64,000 bases of DNA from Spirochaetota bacterium (GTDB lineage Bacteria > Spirochaetota > Spirochaetia > Treponematales > Rectinemataceae). Below are positions 1-7,586 of the stretch, one piece after another (position 1 is the first letter of the stretch; the number at the start of each line of letters is the position of its first letter). The position numbers were made by a program, and so were the translations under genes. Where the stretch lies: positions 1 to 64,000 of the forward strand of contig JAJUJQ010000005.1 in the NCBI GenBank assembly GCA_029265255.1. Direction: 5' to 3'. Under the pieces are notes generated by a model that was not told the DNA's origin, did no database searches, and was given only the letters and a program-made list of their open reading frames with translations.

Positions 1-1
1 A

Positions 2-85
2 GGCCGAGAATGGGGCCAGAAGCGATATATGAACATGGACCTCCTGTTAGGAGTCGAAGTCGGGAACGAGGTGATCGGGGCATAG
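2..85 (+). CDS. C-terminal end of an unidentified protein (clipped by window edge)
   Basis: A reading frame enters from the left edge and stops with TAG at 83-85. Its last residues, YMNMDLLLGVEVGNEVIGA, have the alternating polar/hydrophobic look of a real protein end, perhaps a beta-strand protein. Too little is present to name a family. Another frame (1-186) is also open and ends in a hydrophobic stretch, so the choice of frame is uncertain. Confidence 0.3.
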   Translation, partial: GREWGQKRYMNMDLLLGVEVGNEVIGA

Positions 86-344
86 GCACGCACCAGGCGA
101 GGGCGGCTCGACCAATGTGCGAAAAAACGTTGACGTTATCTATTCTTATCTCTGCTACGATTATGCTTGCTCTTGTACTAAAATAGCGTGTTTCTTTAGC
201 GGGTTCCGGAATAGCAAGGTTATATCCTACGCTCATGCCTACATATAGCCTGCAAATCTTGAAAAAGTGAAGGCAAAGCTAAAAGAAAAAGGCATTTGCA
301 GGAAGCCGAGAAAGACAAGCAAAATATTTATAAAATATTGAAAA
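86..344. other. Gene-free stretch before the tRNA terminator
   Basis: No reading frame here is convincing. The right half becomes A-rich. A short open stretch with a hydrophobic tail (about 115-186) could encode a 23-residue membrane peptide, but it has no ribosome binding site. I see no structured RNA. Confidence 0.4.
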
Positions 345-376
345 AGAATAAAAAAGGCCCCCAAAGAGGGAGCCTT
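345..376 (-). terminator. Intrinsic terminator of tRNA-Met
   Basis: On the minus strand a 9-bp stem (AAGGCTCCC paired with GGGGGCCTT, one G-U pair) with a 5-nt loop is followed by a T-rich run. It lies 10 nt beyond the tRNA 3' end. Confidence 0.8.
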
Positions 377-386
377 GAAATGTACC

Positions 387-459
387 TAGCGGGAGAGGGG
401 ATCGAACCCACGACCCAGCGGATATGAGCCGCTTGCTCTGCCAACTGAGCTATCCCGCC
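387..459 (-). tRNA. tRNA-Met (CAT), elongator type
   Basis: The 73-nt minus-strand sequence folds into a cloverleaf: 7-bp acceptor stem (one G-U pair at 1-72), GCTC/GAGC D stem, AGCGG/CCGCT anticodon stem, loop CTCATAT giving anticodon CAT, and a TTCGATC T loop. Discriminator A73 with G2-C71 and C3-G70 fits elongator Met rather than initiator or lysidine-Ile tRNA. CCA is not encoded. The T stem has a U-U mismatch at 50-64. It has its own promoter and terminator. Confidence 0.93.
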
Positions 460-470
460 GCGCAGAAGCC

Positions 471-500
471 TGTATATCTCAAATCAAGCTTCTTGGTCAA
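471..500 (-). promoter_or_regulatory. Sigma-70 type promoter of tRNA-Met
   Basis: On the minus strand TTGACC (495-500) and TATACA (471-476) are separated by 18 nt, placing transcription start just before the tRNA 5' end. Confidence 0.7.
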
Positions 501-528
501 GAGCTTTTCACAATCACAACGCGTGATC

Positions 529-1227
529 TCAATCATTGAGCGGCGATTTTCTATCCTTGCCGGCGCGAGCGATCGCCCGATTGCACAGTTCCAGGTTGCG
601 GGCAACCTGGATGCTGCCTGAAATAGCGAATGCCTGCTCGAAAAGCGGCTGAGCCTCATGCGGTTTTTGCATTTTATTGAACAAGATGGATGCGGCATTG
701 TTCAAGGCTGGCCAGTTTGTCTCATCAAGCTCAAAGGATTGTTTGAACAGTGCGACTGCTTCCTCAAACTGGCCGCGCTCTCGGAGTGCCTCCGCCTCTT
801 TGAAGCGCTGCATGGATGTTCTTGTGGCGGCAAATCGCGATTCATCAGCGCAGAGCGCAAGCCTTTTTTCCAGGATAGGCCGTAGCCGGAAGGCCTTGCC
901 AGCCTCCTGGCATTCCGGTTCCTGCAGCGCTTTTCTGTAACGGCGTTCGGCTTCCTTGCGTTTTCCTGTCGCATAAGCCAAGTCAGCCAGCGCGGAATGC
1001 CGGTGAAAGGATGGTCCGTACAGCTTTTCTTCTCTCAACAGATATCGCTCCGCCTCCTCAGGCTTTCCCTCGGCAAGAAGAATCATACCGAGATTCCTGA
1101 GGACGCGGATCGAATCGGGTTCCGACTGCTCGAGCTTGCGGAACCAGTATTCCGCTTTCTTATAATTCCCCGAAATATAGTGATTGAGACCGAATCGTTC
1201 GCATAGAGTAGCATAGAGTCTGTTCAT
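529..1227 (-). CDS. Tetratricopeptide-repeat protein
   Basis: A 232-residue protein of helical TPR units. Recognisable repeats lie at about residues 13-46, 47-80 (LGMILLAEGKPEEAERYLL), 85-105 (AYATGKRKEAERRYRKAL) and 142-185 (LRERGQFEEAVALFKQSFEL), with a degenerate last repeat. There is no signal peptide or membrane segment, so it is probably cytoplasmic and mediates protein-protein contacts. The partner cannot be told from sequence. It lies just downstream of the broken permease on the same strand and may share its transcript. Confidence 0.8.
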   Translation of the reverse strand: MNRLYATLCERFGLNHYISGNYKKAEYWFRKLEQSEPDSIRVLRNLGMILLAEGKPEEAERYLLREEKLYGPSFHRHSALADLAYATGKRKEAERRYRKALQEPECQEAGKAFRLRPILEKRLALCADESRFAATRTSMQRFKEAEALRERGQFEEAVALFKQSFELDETNWPALNNAASILFNKMQKPHEAQPLFEQAFAISGSIQVARNLELCNRAIARAGKDRKSPLND

Positions 1228-1232
1228 CGGCC

Positions 1233-1870
1233 TTAAAGACTATCGCAATGTACAAAGAAGGACAATATGAGCGCCGCGATGAGCGCAACGATACCTTCAA
1301 CCGAGGTCGCAGATGAATATGCCTTGTACGCAGTGGTGCCGGCATTCCCGAGAACTGCGTCACGATTGGACCAGATCTCGGCGGAACCATCGTATGTGTC
1401 GCGTATAGTCCGGCAGAAAGAGCGACCGCCATGACTGCCATCGAAATGCCCGATTCTTCTGCCAACGTATTGTTCAACGGATTGAGGATGACATAGCCGG
1501 AGTCGCAGAATACCGGAATCGGAACCATATAGCCGGCTATGTTCATGGCACGCAGCGCCCGTTTTTTCCCCACTATTTTTAGGATGACCTGGGTCATCGT
1601 GAGCGTGGCTCTGGTCTTTTCCAAAATCGTCCCGAGAATCATGCCCGCGACGATCACGATCCCTCTGTTGGTGAGCGTCCCTCCGAAACCACTTTTGATG
1701 CATGCCACGACATCGTGCAGTTTGAGCCCGATGAGCAGGCTGAAGCAATAGGAGAGGCCGATAAGCACGTGGAAGGCGTTTACTTTGAATCTGCCGGTCA
1801 GAATGATGATGAGAATGACCGACAGCAACAGCAGAACCAACGCGGTTACACAAGAGGCCATGTCTTGCAT
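1233..1870 (-). pseudogene. GntP-family gluconate/organic acid permease, internally deleted
   Basis: The first ~155 residues match the gluconate:H+ symporter (GntP) family: hydrophobic N-terminus, FGGTLTNRGIVIVAGMILGT, the IPVFCDSGYVIL motif and GLYATHTMVPP. Family members are about 440 residues. Here the frame continues into unrelated sequence right after the MVPP motif, while another frame supplies a plausible permease C-terminus (SVEGIVALIAALILSFF) ending at 1233. Roughly half the protein is missing and the two ends are out of frame. I read this as an internal deletion plus frameshift that leaves no functional carrier. Confidence 0.75.
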
Positions 1871-1946
1871 TCCGGGTGCTGGATAGCTCGTATAAGAGAC
1901 GGAAGCAACGGTATTGTAAATAATTTGGTCCGGAAACCTTTCATGC

Positions 1947-1976
1947 TTGAGCAGATACCGTACATCCGTCTATAAT
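1947..1976 (+). promoter_or_regulatory. Sigma-70 type promoter for the 1993-3379 gene pair
   Basis: TTGAGC (1947-1952) and a consensus TATAAT (1971-1976) are separated by 18 nt. The predicted start of transcription is only about 10 nt before the first coding ATG. Confidence 0.65.
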
Positions 1977-1992
1977 TCTCTGTGAGGTGCGA

Positions 1993-2241
1993 ATGGCGGA
2001 CTGGCAGACTGAAAAATATCGCGAGGTATTTGAAGGATCGCTTCAGGGCTTGAGGCGAAGGCGGGAAATCGATCCGACCTTTGGGATTGAGGACGCTGAA
2101 CGGCAGCTTGCCGAACTGTATCGGCTTGATGGTTTGGACTGGCTTGGCCGGGGAGCGCTGGGAGATATCGTCTCGCAGGCCGAGATCGCGGCATTCGAGC
2201 TTTTCATTAATGAATGGAAAGCTGATCTGAGTCATAGGTGA
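1993..2241 (+). CDS. Small conserved-looking hypothetical protein
   Basis: 82 residues, charged and predicted helical, with no signal peptide or membrane segment. I do not recognise a family. ATG at 1993 is preceded by GAGGTG at 1984-1989; a GTG at 1987 is an alternative start. The gene is 10 nt upstream of the acetyltransferase gene and both follow the TATAAT at 1971, so the two are probably co-transcribed. Confidence 0.6.
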   Translation: MADWQTEKYREVFEGSLQGLRRRREIDPTFGIEDAERQLAELYRLDGLDWLGRGALGDIVSQAEIAAFELFINEWKADLSHR

Positions 2242-2251
2242 AGGAGGCGTC

Positions 2252-3379
2252 ATGCCCGTATCGTTAGTAAAGGTCGAGACGATTCGCCAGCTGAAACAAT
2301 TCGTCGATTTTCCACTCGAGCTGTATCGGAATGTTCCGCAATACGTACCGGCTCCACGTTTTGACGAGCTTCGCACCCTCAGAAAGGATAAAAACCCCGC
2401 ATTCGAATTCTGCGAAGCGTCGTATTGGCTGGCCTATAAAGACGATAGGGTGGTTGGTCGGATTGCTGGCATCATCAATCATCGCTACATCGAAAAATGG
2501 GGAAATCATTATGCCCGCTTCGGCTGGGTTGACTTCATTGATGACCCGGAAGTATCCCAAGCCCTCTTTCAAGCGGTAGAGGAGTGGGCAGCGTCGAAGG
2601 GGATGCGCGCAGTGCACGGCCCCTTGGGATTCACCGACCTCGATCGCGAAGGACTGCTTGTTGAGGGATTTTCCGAACGCGCTACGCTCGCCGAGAATTA
2701 TAACTTTCCATATTATCAGACTCATGTGGAAAGGCTTGGCTACAGGAAAGATATCGACTGGCTCGAATTTCAGGTTTCTACTCCCGGAGAGATCCCCGAA
2801 AAGGTAAAGCGGGTAACAGAAATTCTTGCCAAACGGTCAGGAGTGCATTTGTACGACTGGCGTGATAAGAAGGAAATTGTCAGGAAATTCGGTAAAGCGC
2901 TTTTCGATCTTATCGATGTGACCTACGCGGGGCTGTATGGGACAACCCCCCTTTCGGAACGTCAGGTCGAGGCGTATATCAAACAGTATCTCGGCTTTGT
3001 TGACCCGCGATTCACCAAGATCCTGGTAGACGAAAAGGAGCAGCTCGTTGGTTTCGGCATCACCATGCCAAGTCTGTCGGAAGCCTTCTATAAATCGAAA
3101 GGTCGCATCCTGCCATTTGGTTGGTATCACATTCTAAAAGCGCTGCGCCATCCGAAAGTGCTCGATATGTACCTTGTCGCGGTCCGTCCAGAATATCAGG
3201 CGCGTGGTGTCGTCGCGATTCTGATGAATGCGATTCAGCAAAGTGCGATTGAAGCGGGCATTGAATATGCCGAAACGAATCTTGAGCTTGAAACCAATGT
3301 GGAAGTACAGGGTATATGGAAGGACTATCCGAAGCGCCAGCATAAGAGGCGGCGCGCGTATATCAAAGATCTGCCATAA
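2252..3379 (+). CDS. GNAT-fold N-acetyltransferase, YghO-like
   Basis: 375 residues. The start is ATG at 2252 after GAAGGAGG. The N-terminal part (residues ~10-160) carries FVDFPLELYRNVPQYVPAP and the conserved GPLGFTDLDREGLLVEGF segment typical of YghO-type proteins. The C-terminal part (~235-355) holds a GNAT acetyl-CoA fold with YLVAVRPEYQARGVVAILM as the pyrophosphate-binding motif. The substrate is unknown; relatives are often annotated only as acetyltransferases. It converges with tsaB, with 12 nt between the stops. Confidence 0.8.
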   Translation: MPVSLVKVETIRQLKQFVDFPLELYRNVPQYVPAPRFDELRTLRKDKNPAFEFCEASYWLAYKDDRVVGRIAGIINHRYIEKWGNHYARFGWVDFIDDPEVSQALFQAVEEWAASKGMRAVHGPLGFTDLDREGLLVEGFSERATLAENYNFPYYQTHVERLGYRKDIDWLEFQVSTPGEIPEKVKRVTEILAKRSGVHLYDWRDKKEIVRKFGKALFDLIDVTYAGLYGTTPLSERQVEAYIKQYLGFVDPRFTKILVDEKEQLVGFGITMPSLSEAFYKSKGRILPFGWYHILKALRHPKVLDMYLVAVRPEYQARGVVAILMNAIQQSAIEAGIEYAETNLELETNVEVQGIWKDYPKRQHKRRRAYIKDLP

Positions 3380-3391
3380 CCACGTATCATC

Positions 3392-4051
3392 CTATCGAGT
3401 CCGACCGATATCAGGATCTCTCAGGTATAGCGGCCCTGCGGTTTCCTTGGCGGGGCCTTCTTCGGCATAAAGGAGCGTGCCGAGACGCGCGAGGGCCATT
3501 AGTTCGCGCGCTGGATCATCTGAAAGCACCCTCCATCCAGGATGCTCGGCGCAGATCGATTCGGCTATGTCGCGATCCGGGCCGCAAAAAAGGACCTCTT
3601 CTTCGGTTCCCAACAGTGTGAGAAGCTGAGGCAGTTCGATATCCAGCCAATCGCCGATGCGCGTTCCATGATGATATCGACCACAGTAGAGGCGATGCTT
3701 CCGCGCATCGATCAGGGGCACCACTATCCCGTGTTCTTCGCTCCATGCGGTGCCGAGGGCATCGAGTCCGGGTACGAGTACCAGCGGAATCCCTGTCGCG
3801 GCTGAGAGCCCCTTTGCGGTCGCGATGCCGATTCGCAGGCCGGTAAAGGAGCCAGGCCCCGCATTGACCGCAATCAAGGTGAAATCATTGAGTTCGGCAT
3901 GGGCATCGCCCAGCAGCGTATCAAGAGCTGGGAGGATCTGCTCAGCATGGGTTTTGGAAGGGCGGTCAGCGCTCCATGCCGCGAGGTGCCCTTTCAGAGC
4001 CAATCCTAGTTTCAAGATGGGTGTGGCGGTATCGATAATCAATACGTTCAT
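3392..4051 (-). CDS. tsaB: tRNA threonylcarbamoyladenosine biosynthesis protein TsaB
   Basis: TsaB dimerises with TsaD as part of the complex that makes t6A37 on ANN-decoding tRNAs. The hallmark NAGPGSFTGLRIGIATAKGL lies at about residues 65-84, after an ASKHA-type N-terminus (MNVLIIDTATPILKLGLAL). The start at 4051 overlaps the tsaE stop as ATGA, which favours it over an in-frame ATG 5 codons upstream. Length (~219 residues) is normal. TsaD is not in the window. Confidence 0.9.
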   Translation of the reverse strand: MNVLIIDTATPILKLGLALKGHLAAWSADRPSKTHAEQILPALDTLLGDAHAELNDFTLIAVNAGPGSFTGLRIGIATAKGLSAATGIPLVLVPGLDALGTAWSEEHGIVVPLIDARKHRLYCGRYHHGTRIGDWLDIELPQLLTLLGTEEEVLFCGPDRDIAESICAEHPGWRVLSDDPARELMALARLGTLLYAEEGPAKETAGPLYLRDPDIGRTR

Positions 4052-4509
4052 GATCGAATACTCCATCGGCGTACGTCGAGGGACTCGAGCCAGGTTCCTT
4101 CAAGAGAAATAATGCGGGTATCGTCTCGATCGACATGGATGGTAATGGTTTGTGTCTGTTCAGGCAACAGGCGTGCGATGCGCTCGCTCCATTCCACCAG
4201 ACACACTGTGTCGGGTGCGCCAAGCAATTCCTCTCCTCCTGTCTGCACGAATTCTTCTTCATCAGCGAGTCGGTAGGCATCAATATGGGCGAGTTTGAGC
4301 CTTCCTATATATTCATTGATGATGGTGAAAGTAGGTGAGGTGATGGTATCCCAGATGCCCAATCCCTGAGCGATGCCTTTTGCCATCGTGGTCTTGCCTG
4401 CTCCAAGGTCCCCTTTGAATGCGATGACTATCCCGCCATAGGCTAAGGCACCAATGGTTCTTCCGATGGCGAGAGTGGTGCGGACGTTTTTGCTGTGAAT
4501 GATGATCAG
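4048..4509 (-). CDS. tsaE: tRNA threonylcarbamoyladenosine biosynthesis ATPase TsaE
   Basis: TsaE is the ATPase that drives cycling of the t6A complex. Walker A GDLGAGKTT and SPTFTIINEY are clear, followed by HIDAYRL and VEWSERI. The best ribosome binding site (GGAGGG, minus strand 4516-4521) sits 6 nt before a CTG codon at 4507-4509, giving about 153 residues and the usual distance to Walker A. GTG at 4569 and TTG at 4539 are in frame but lack a binding site. The gene is translationally coupled to tsaB by ATGA. Confidence 0.87.
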   Translation of the reverse strand: MIIIHSKNVRTTLAIGRTIGALAYGGIVIAFKGDLGAGKTTMAKGIAQGLGIWDTITSPTFTIINEYIGRLKLAHIDAYRLADEEEFVQTGGEELLGAPDTVCLVEWSERIARLLPEQTQTITIHVDRDDTRIISLEGTWLESLDVRRWSIRS

Positions 4510-4569
4510 ATACTGCCCTCCACCATATGAAATGCGCAAAAAGATTATGCATAATAATGACAAATGCAC

Positions 4570-4621
4570 AAGAGATGCCGATAATTATAGTATACAAATT
4601 TGAGATTTCCAGGAGATTGCA
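4570..4621. promoter_or_regulatory. Divergent AT-rich promoter region between tsaE and the hydrolase gene
   Basis: This 52-nt AT-rich gap separates divergent genes. The sequence around 4586-4597 gives TATAGT on the plus strand and TATACT/TATAAT on the minus strand, so back-to-back -10 elements are likely. The -35 elements are weak. Confidence 0.4.
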
Positions 4622-5536
4622 ATGGAACGATTTACTGCCAGCGATGGAAAGGAGATCGTTTATCTGCGCATGGACCCCAAGACCAAGCCGCGAGCAGCAG
4701 TCATTATCGGCCATGGGATGAACGATCATAAGGAGCGATTCATCCATCTTGCCGAGGCGCTCACCCCTCTTGGGATCTCCTGCTGGATTCCCGACCTCCG
4801 CGGTCATGGGGATACCGACCAAGGTGAACATCGCGGCTATTTGGCCGATGCTGATGGATTCGAGAGGGTCGTGCAGGACATCACGGAGCTAGGTGATTTT
4901 GCTTCACAAAGTCTGGGGGGAGTCCCGCTGTTTTATTTCGGTCATTCATTCGGGGGGCTCATCGGACTAGCGCTCATGGCGATCTATGGGCGCTATTTGG
5001 ACGGTGTAGTCCTTTCGGCACCGCCTGAAGAACAGGATCCATTACTGGATAAGGCAGGTTCTCTGGTCATATCCATCGGCATCATATGCAAAGGATCTCA
5101 TGCCCCAGCCAGACTGCCTAACGCCATGACCTTTGGTGCCTATGCCAAAACGGTTTCCAACGCGCGTACCCAGTTCGACTGGCTCACAAGAGACCCCGGG
5201 ATTGTCGATGCGTATATTGCGGATCCCAAGTGTAATTTCATATGCTCCTACGGGTTCTATCGGGACCTCCTTCATGGTGTACGCAAGGTCTACAAGGAAG
5301 GATTTCTTGAAAGCGTGCCTCCTTCGCTGCCAATTTTCCTGATATGCGGATCACAGGATCCGGTTGTTGGTATGCGTGCGGGGTATGAAAAAATGTGCGC
5401 GCGGCTGCGCGGCCTTGGTCTTATCGATTTCGAATCGAAATGTTATGAAGGCGGTCGTCACGAATCGATCAATGAAATAAACAGAGTGGAAGTTCTCAAG
5501 GACATTGCAGACTGGTTCTCTCGACATATCCATTGA
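4622..5536 (+). CDS. Alpha/beta hydrolase, lysophospholipase/monoacylglycerol lipase type
   Basis: 304 residues with a Hydrolase_4/PldB-like layout. The oxyanion strand is IIGHGMNDHKERF (~residue 28), PDLRGHGDT follows, the nucleophile elbow is GHSFGG (Ser ~108), the acid is Asp in CGSQDPV (~247) and the His lies in GGRHESINE (~275). No signal peptide is seen, so it is probably cytosolic or loosely membrane-associated and acts on lysophospholipids or monoglycerides. ATG at 4622 follows AGGAGA. The precise substrate is not determinable. Confidence 0.85.
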   Translation: MERFTASDGKEIVYLRMDPKTKPRAAVIIGHGMNDHKERFIHLAEALTPLGISCWIPDLRGHGDTDQGEHRGYLADADGFERVVQDITELGDFASQSLGGVPLFYFGHSFGGLIGLALMAIYGRYLDGVVLSAPPEEQDPLLDKAGSLVISIGIICKGSHAPARLPNAMTFGAYAKTVSNARTQFDWLTRDPGIVDAYIADPKCNFICSYGFYRDLLHGVRKVYKEGFLESVPPSLPIFLICGSQDPVVGMRAGYEKMCARLRGLGLIDFESKCYEGGRHESINEINRVEVLKDIADWFSRHIH

Positions 5537-5576
5537 TTTTCTGCTACTCTTGCGGCGAGCATAGTGGAGCAGCAGT

Positions 5577-6851
5577 GTGAAGTTCAGATATTTCCGCGAT
5601 GAACGTGGTGCATTGAAAACCAAGGCCAGAGTATTCGACCCTTCAGAACACGGCATCGACGGATCGATGGTCGATCGCGAAGCGATTTCGATTATTGAGC
5701 GGCTCGTGGCGAGAGGCCACAGTGCATTTATCGTAGGCGGCGCCGTGCGGGACCTTCTTCTCGGCAAAAGACCAAAGGATTTCGATATCGTCACGGATGC
5801 GCTGCCAAATCGTATTCGCAAGCTCTTCAGCAATTCCCGAATTATCGGTCGGCGTTTCAAACTGGTTCATATCTATGCAGGCGAACGCATCTACGAAGTC
5901 AGCACATTCCGTTCGCTTTCCACAGGCACTGTGGGAAACGAATATGGCACTATCGACGAGGATGTCTGCAGGCGCGATTTTACCGTCAATTCGCTCTATT
6001 ACGATCCTCTTACCGGTGAGCTTGTCGATTTTCTTGGTGGAATCGAAGATCTCAGGAAAAAAAGGCTCAAAGCCATCATTCCGCTCGAACGGATATTCCG
6101 CGAAGATCCAGTTCGCCTTGTGCGGGGGGTGAAATATGCAGTGGCGAACGGTTTCTCCATTCCTCTCGCGCTTCGGTATGCCATACGGAGAGACGCGCCA
6201 CTGCTGACTCAGGTGAGCTCATCGCGTCTTACCGAAGAATTCTATAAAATACTGGTGTCCGGCAAATCGGTTGCGATCCTGAAAGCGCTTGAGCAGTATC
6301 GGTTGCTGCCCCATTTCATGCCGGAGGTAGCCGCATCGATCAAGCGAAGTCGCGAGTTTGGCGTGGCATTTATTGCCGATCTGGCTTCACTCGATATGGC
6401 AGCACAACTCCCGCGCGATTCATCAATGCTGAACAAGGTGAGCGCTGCGGAAATCGTTCAGACCGATCGAAGGCTGATCTCTCCCTTTATCACCTGGTTC
6501 ATCAGGGAGCGGCTCAAGTCTTTCGCCCGTAATCAGAACGCGCCAAAGGATCCGCAGGGATTCCGCCAGGCAGCGTACACAGATGTCCGTGAATTCCTCA
6601 CGCCGCTCAATCTGCCTCGGGTTGCTCTTGAAGAGGCCATCGAATCGGTGCTGCATGATGAAGACCTCATGCCTGCGCCACCCCCTCCCAAGCGCAGGAA
6701 GCGGGGACCACGACGGAAAAAAGCCGCGATTCGTCTTGAGTCCAATGTGGCTGCGGACACAACCACTCAGGAACTCTCACAAACGCCAAAAGAAAGGCGC
6801 TCGACCTATGGTGTCGATGCCGGAGAGACGGGTTCGTCCGAGCATGCTTGA
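5577..6851 (+). CDS. pcnB: Poly(A) polymerase / tRNA nucleotidyltransferase family protein (PcnB-like)
   Basis: 424 residues starting with GTG at 5577 after GGAG. The class II nucleotidyltransferase head has FIVGGAVRDLLLG and the metal-binding DFDIVTD, then RRDFTVNSLYYDP and the RNA-binding region FREDPVRLVRGVKYA. The tail (from ~365) is basic and rich in Pro and Lys (PPPPKRRKRGPRRKKAAIR), as in PcnB-type poly(A) polymerases rather than CCA enzymes. It probably adds A to RNA 3' ends for turnover. Head sequence alone does not fully separate this from a CCA-adding role. Confidence 0.82.
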   Translation: MKFRYFRDERGALKTKARVFDPSEHGIDGSMVDREAISIIERLVARGHSAFIVGGAVRDLLLGKRPKDFDIVTDALPNRIRKLFSNSRIIGRRFKLVHIYAGERIYEVSTFRSLSTGTVGNEYGTIDEDVCRRDFTVNSLYYDPLTGELVDFLGGIEDLRKKRLKAIIPLERIFREDPVRLVRGVKYAVANGFSIPLALRYAIRRDAPLLTQVSSSRLTEEFYKILVSGKSVAILKALEQYRLLPHFMPEVAASIKRSREFGVAFIADLASLDMAAQLPRDSSMLNKVSAAEIVQTDRRLISPFITWFIRERLKSFARNQNAPKDPQGFRQAAYTDVREFLTPLNLPRVALEEAIESVLHDEDLMPAPPPPKRRKRGPRRKKAAIRLESNVAADTTTQELSQTPKERRSTYGVDAGETGSSEHA

Positions 6852-7585
6852 CAAAAACTGTTGCCTTCTTTCACTATAGCGCCGTGGATCCCACAAAATT
6901 GTCTCTGCTGACTGACAATGAGCTTCTGCTCCTCGCAGAGAAAATCGGGATTTTCGTACCCGAAGGGCTCGACAGAGTCTTCATCATCGAAGAAATCATC
7001 GAGGCTCTTGAAGAGGATACCTCCGAACGAGCCTTTTCTCACGACGCTCCAGGCCATGTAGAGGAAAAGAAGCTTTCCGGTGCAGGGTTTATTCCGGGAC
7101 GGCTCGAGGAAATCAGCATCTCGGAACGTTATAACGAGACGTATATTCACCTGATTGTCCGCGATCCGTTGTGGGTGTTCGCGTATTGGGACATCGCGGA
7201 ATCACAGAAAGAAAAGCTGCTGGAAGAGGGTGAACCGAAACTCTTTCTTCGTGTGAGCGAGGTTTCCGGTCCGGGTCAACGTAAGGCCTCGTCCGATTCA
7301 TTCAGCTACAACATCCCTGTCACTTTCGAAGACTGCAAATGGTACATCAATGTTCCGGAACCCGACCGCTGGTATTCTGTAGACCTTTGTGCCTGTCTGT
7401 TGCAGAAAACAAGGATTATTGCCCGCTCAAACGCGGTACGTGTTCCCCTCCAATACATTCATCATCCTCTCAAGCTGCCGCTGATCACAAGGAGCCTTCT
7501 CATTCTTTCCGGGTCGGAAGAGCTCCATCTCATGGAACCGCGCAAGGAACACTCAATGCGCATTCTTGATGCGAATGGAGAATAG
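6848..7585 (+). CDS. DUF4912 domain protein
   Basis: 245 residues. The N-terminus (LSLLTDNELLLLAEKIGIF) resembles a Rho-N/SAP-like helix pair, and the middle has the DUF4912 signature IVRDPLWVFAYWDIAESQ followed by beta-rich sequence (WYINVPEPDRWYSVDLCACL). The probable start is TTG at 6848, overlapping the pcnB stop, although no good ribosome binding site is visible. DUF4912 genes next to GH57 genes recur in spirochaetes, which suggests a role with glycogen-type glucans; the biochemical function is unknown. Confidence 0.8.
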   Translation: MTKTVAFFHYSAVDPTKLSLLTDNELLLLAEKIGIFVPEGLDRVFIIEEIIEALEEDTSERAFSHDAPGHVEEKKLSGAGFIPGRLEEISISERYNETYIHLIVRDPLWVFAYWDIAESQKEKLLEEGEPKLFLRVSEVSGPGQRKASSDSFSYNIPVTFEDCKWYINVPEPDRWYSVDLCACLLQKTRIIARSNAVRVPLQYIHHPLKLPLITRSLLILSGSEELHLMEPRKEHSMRILDANGE

Positions 7586-7586
7586 C

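Noticed and set aside
1..186. Second open frame from the left edge, ending in a hydrophobic stretch
   Set aside because: Arg/Gly-rich composition before the hydrophobic tail looks like a frame shadow of the 2-85 frame, and nothing supports translation.
387..459. tRNA-Ile2 (lysidine) interpretation of the CAT anticodon
   Set aside because: Acceptor pairs G2-C71, C3-G70, G4-C69, G5-C68 with A73 fit elongator Met better than TilS substrates.
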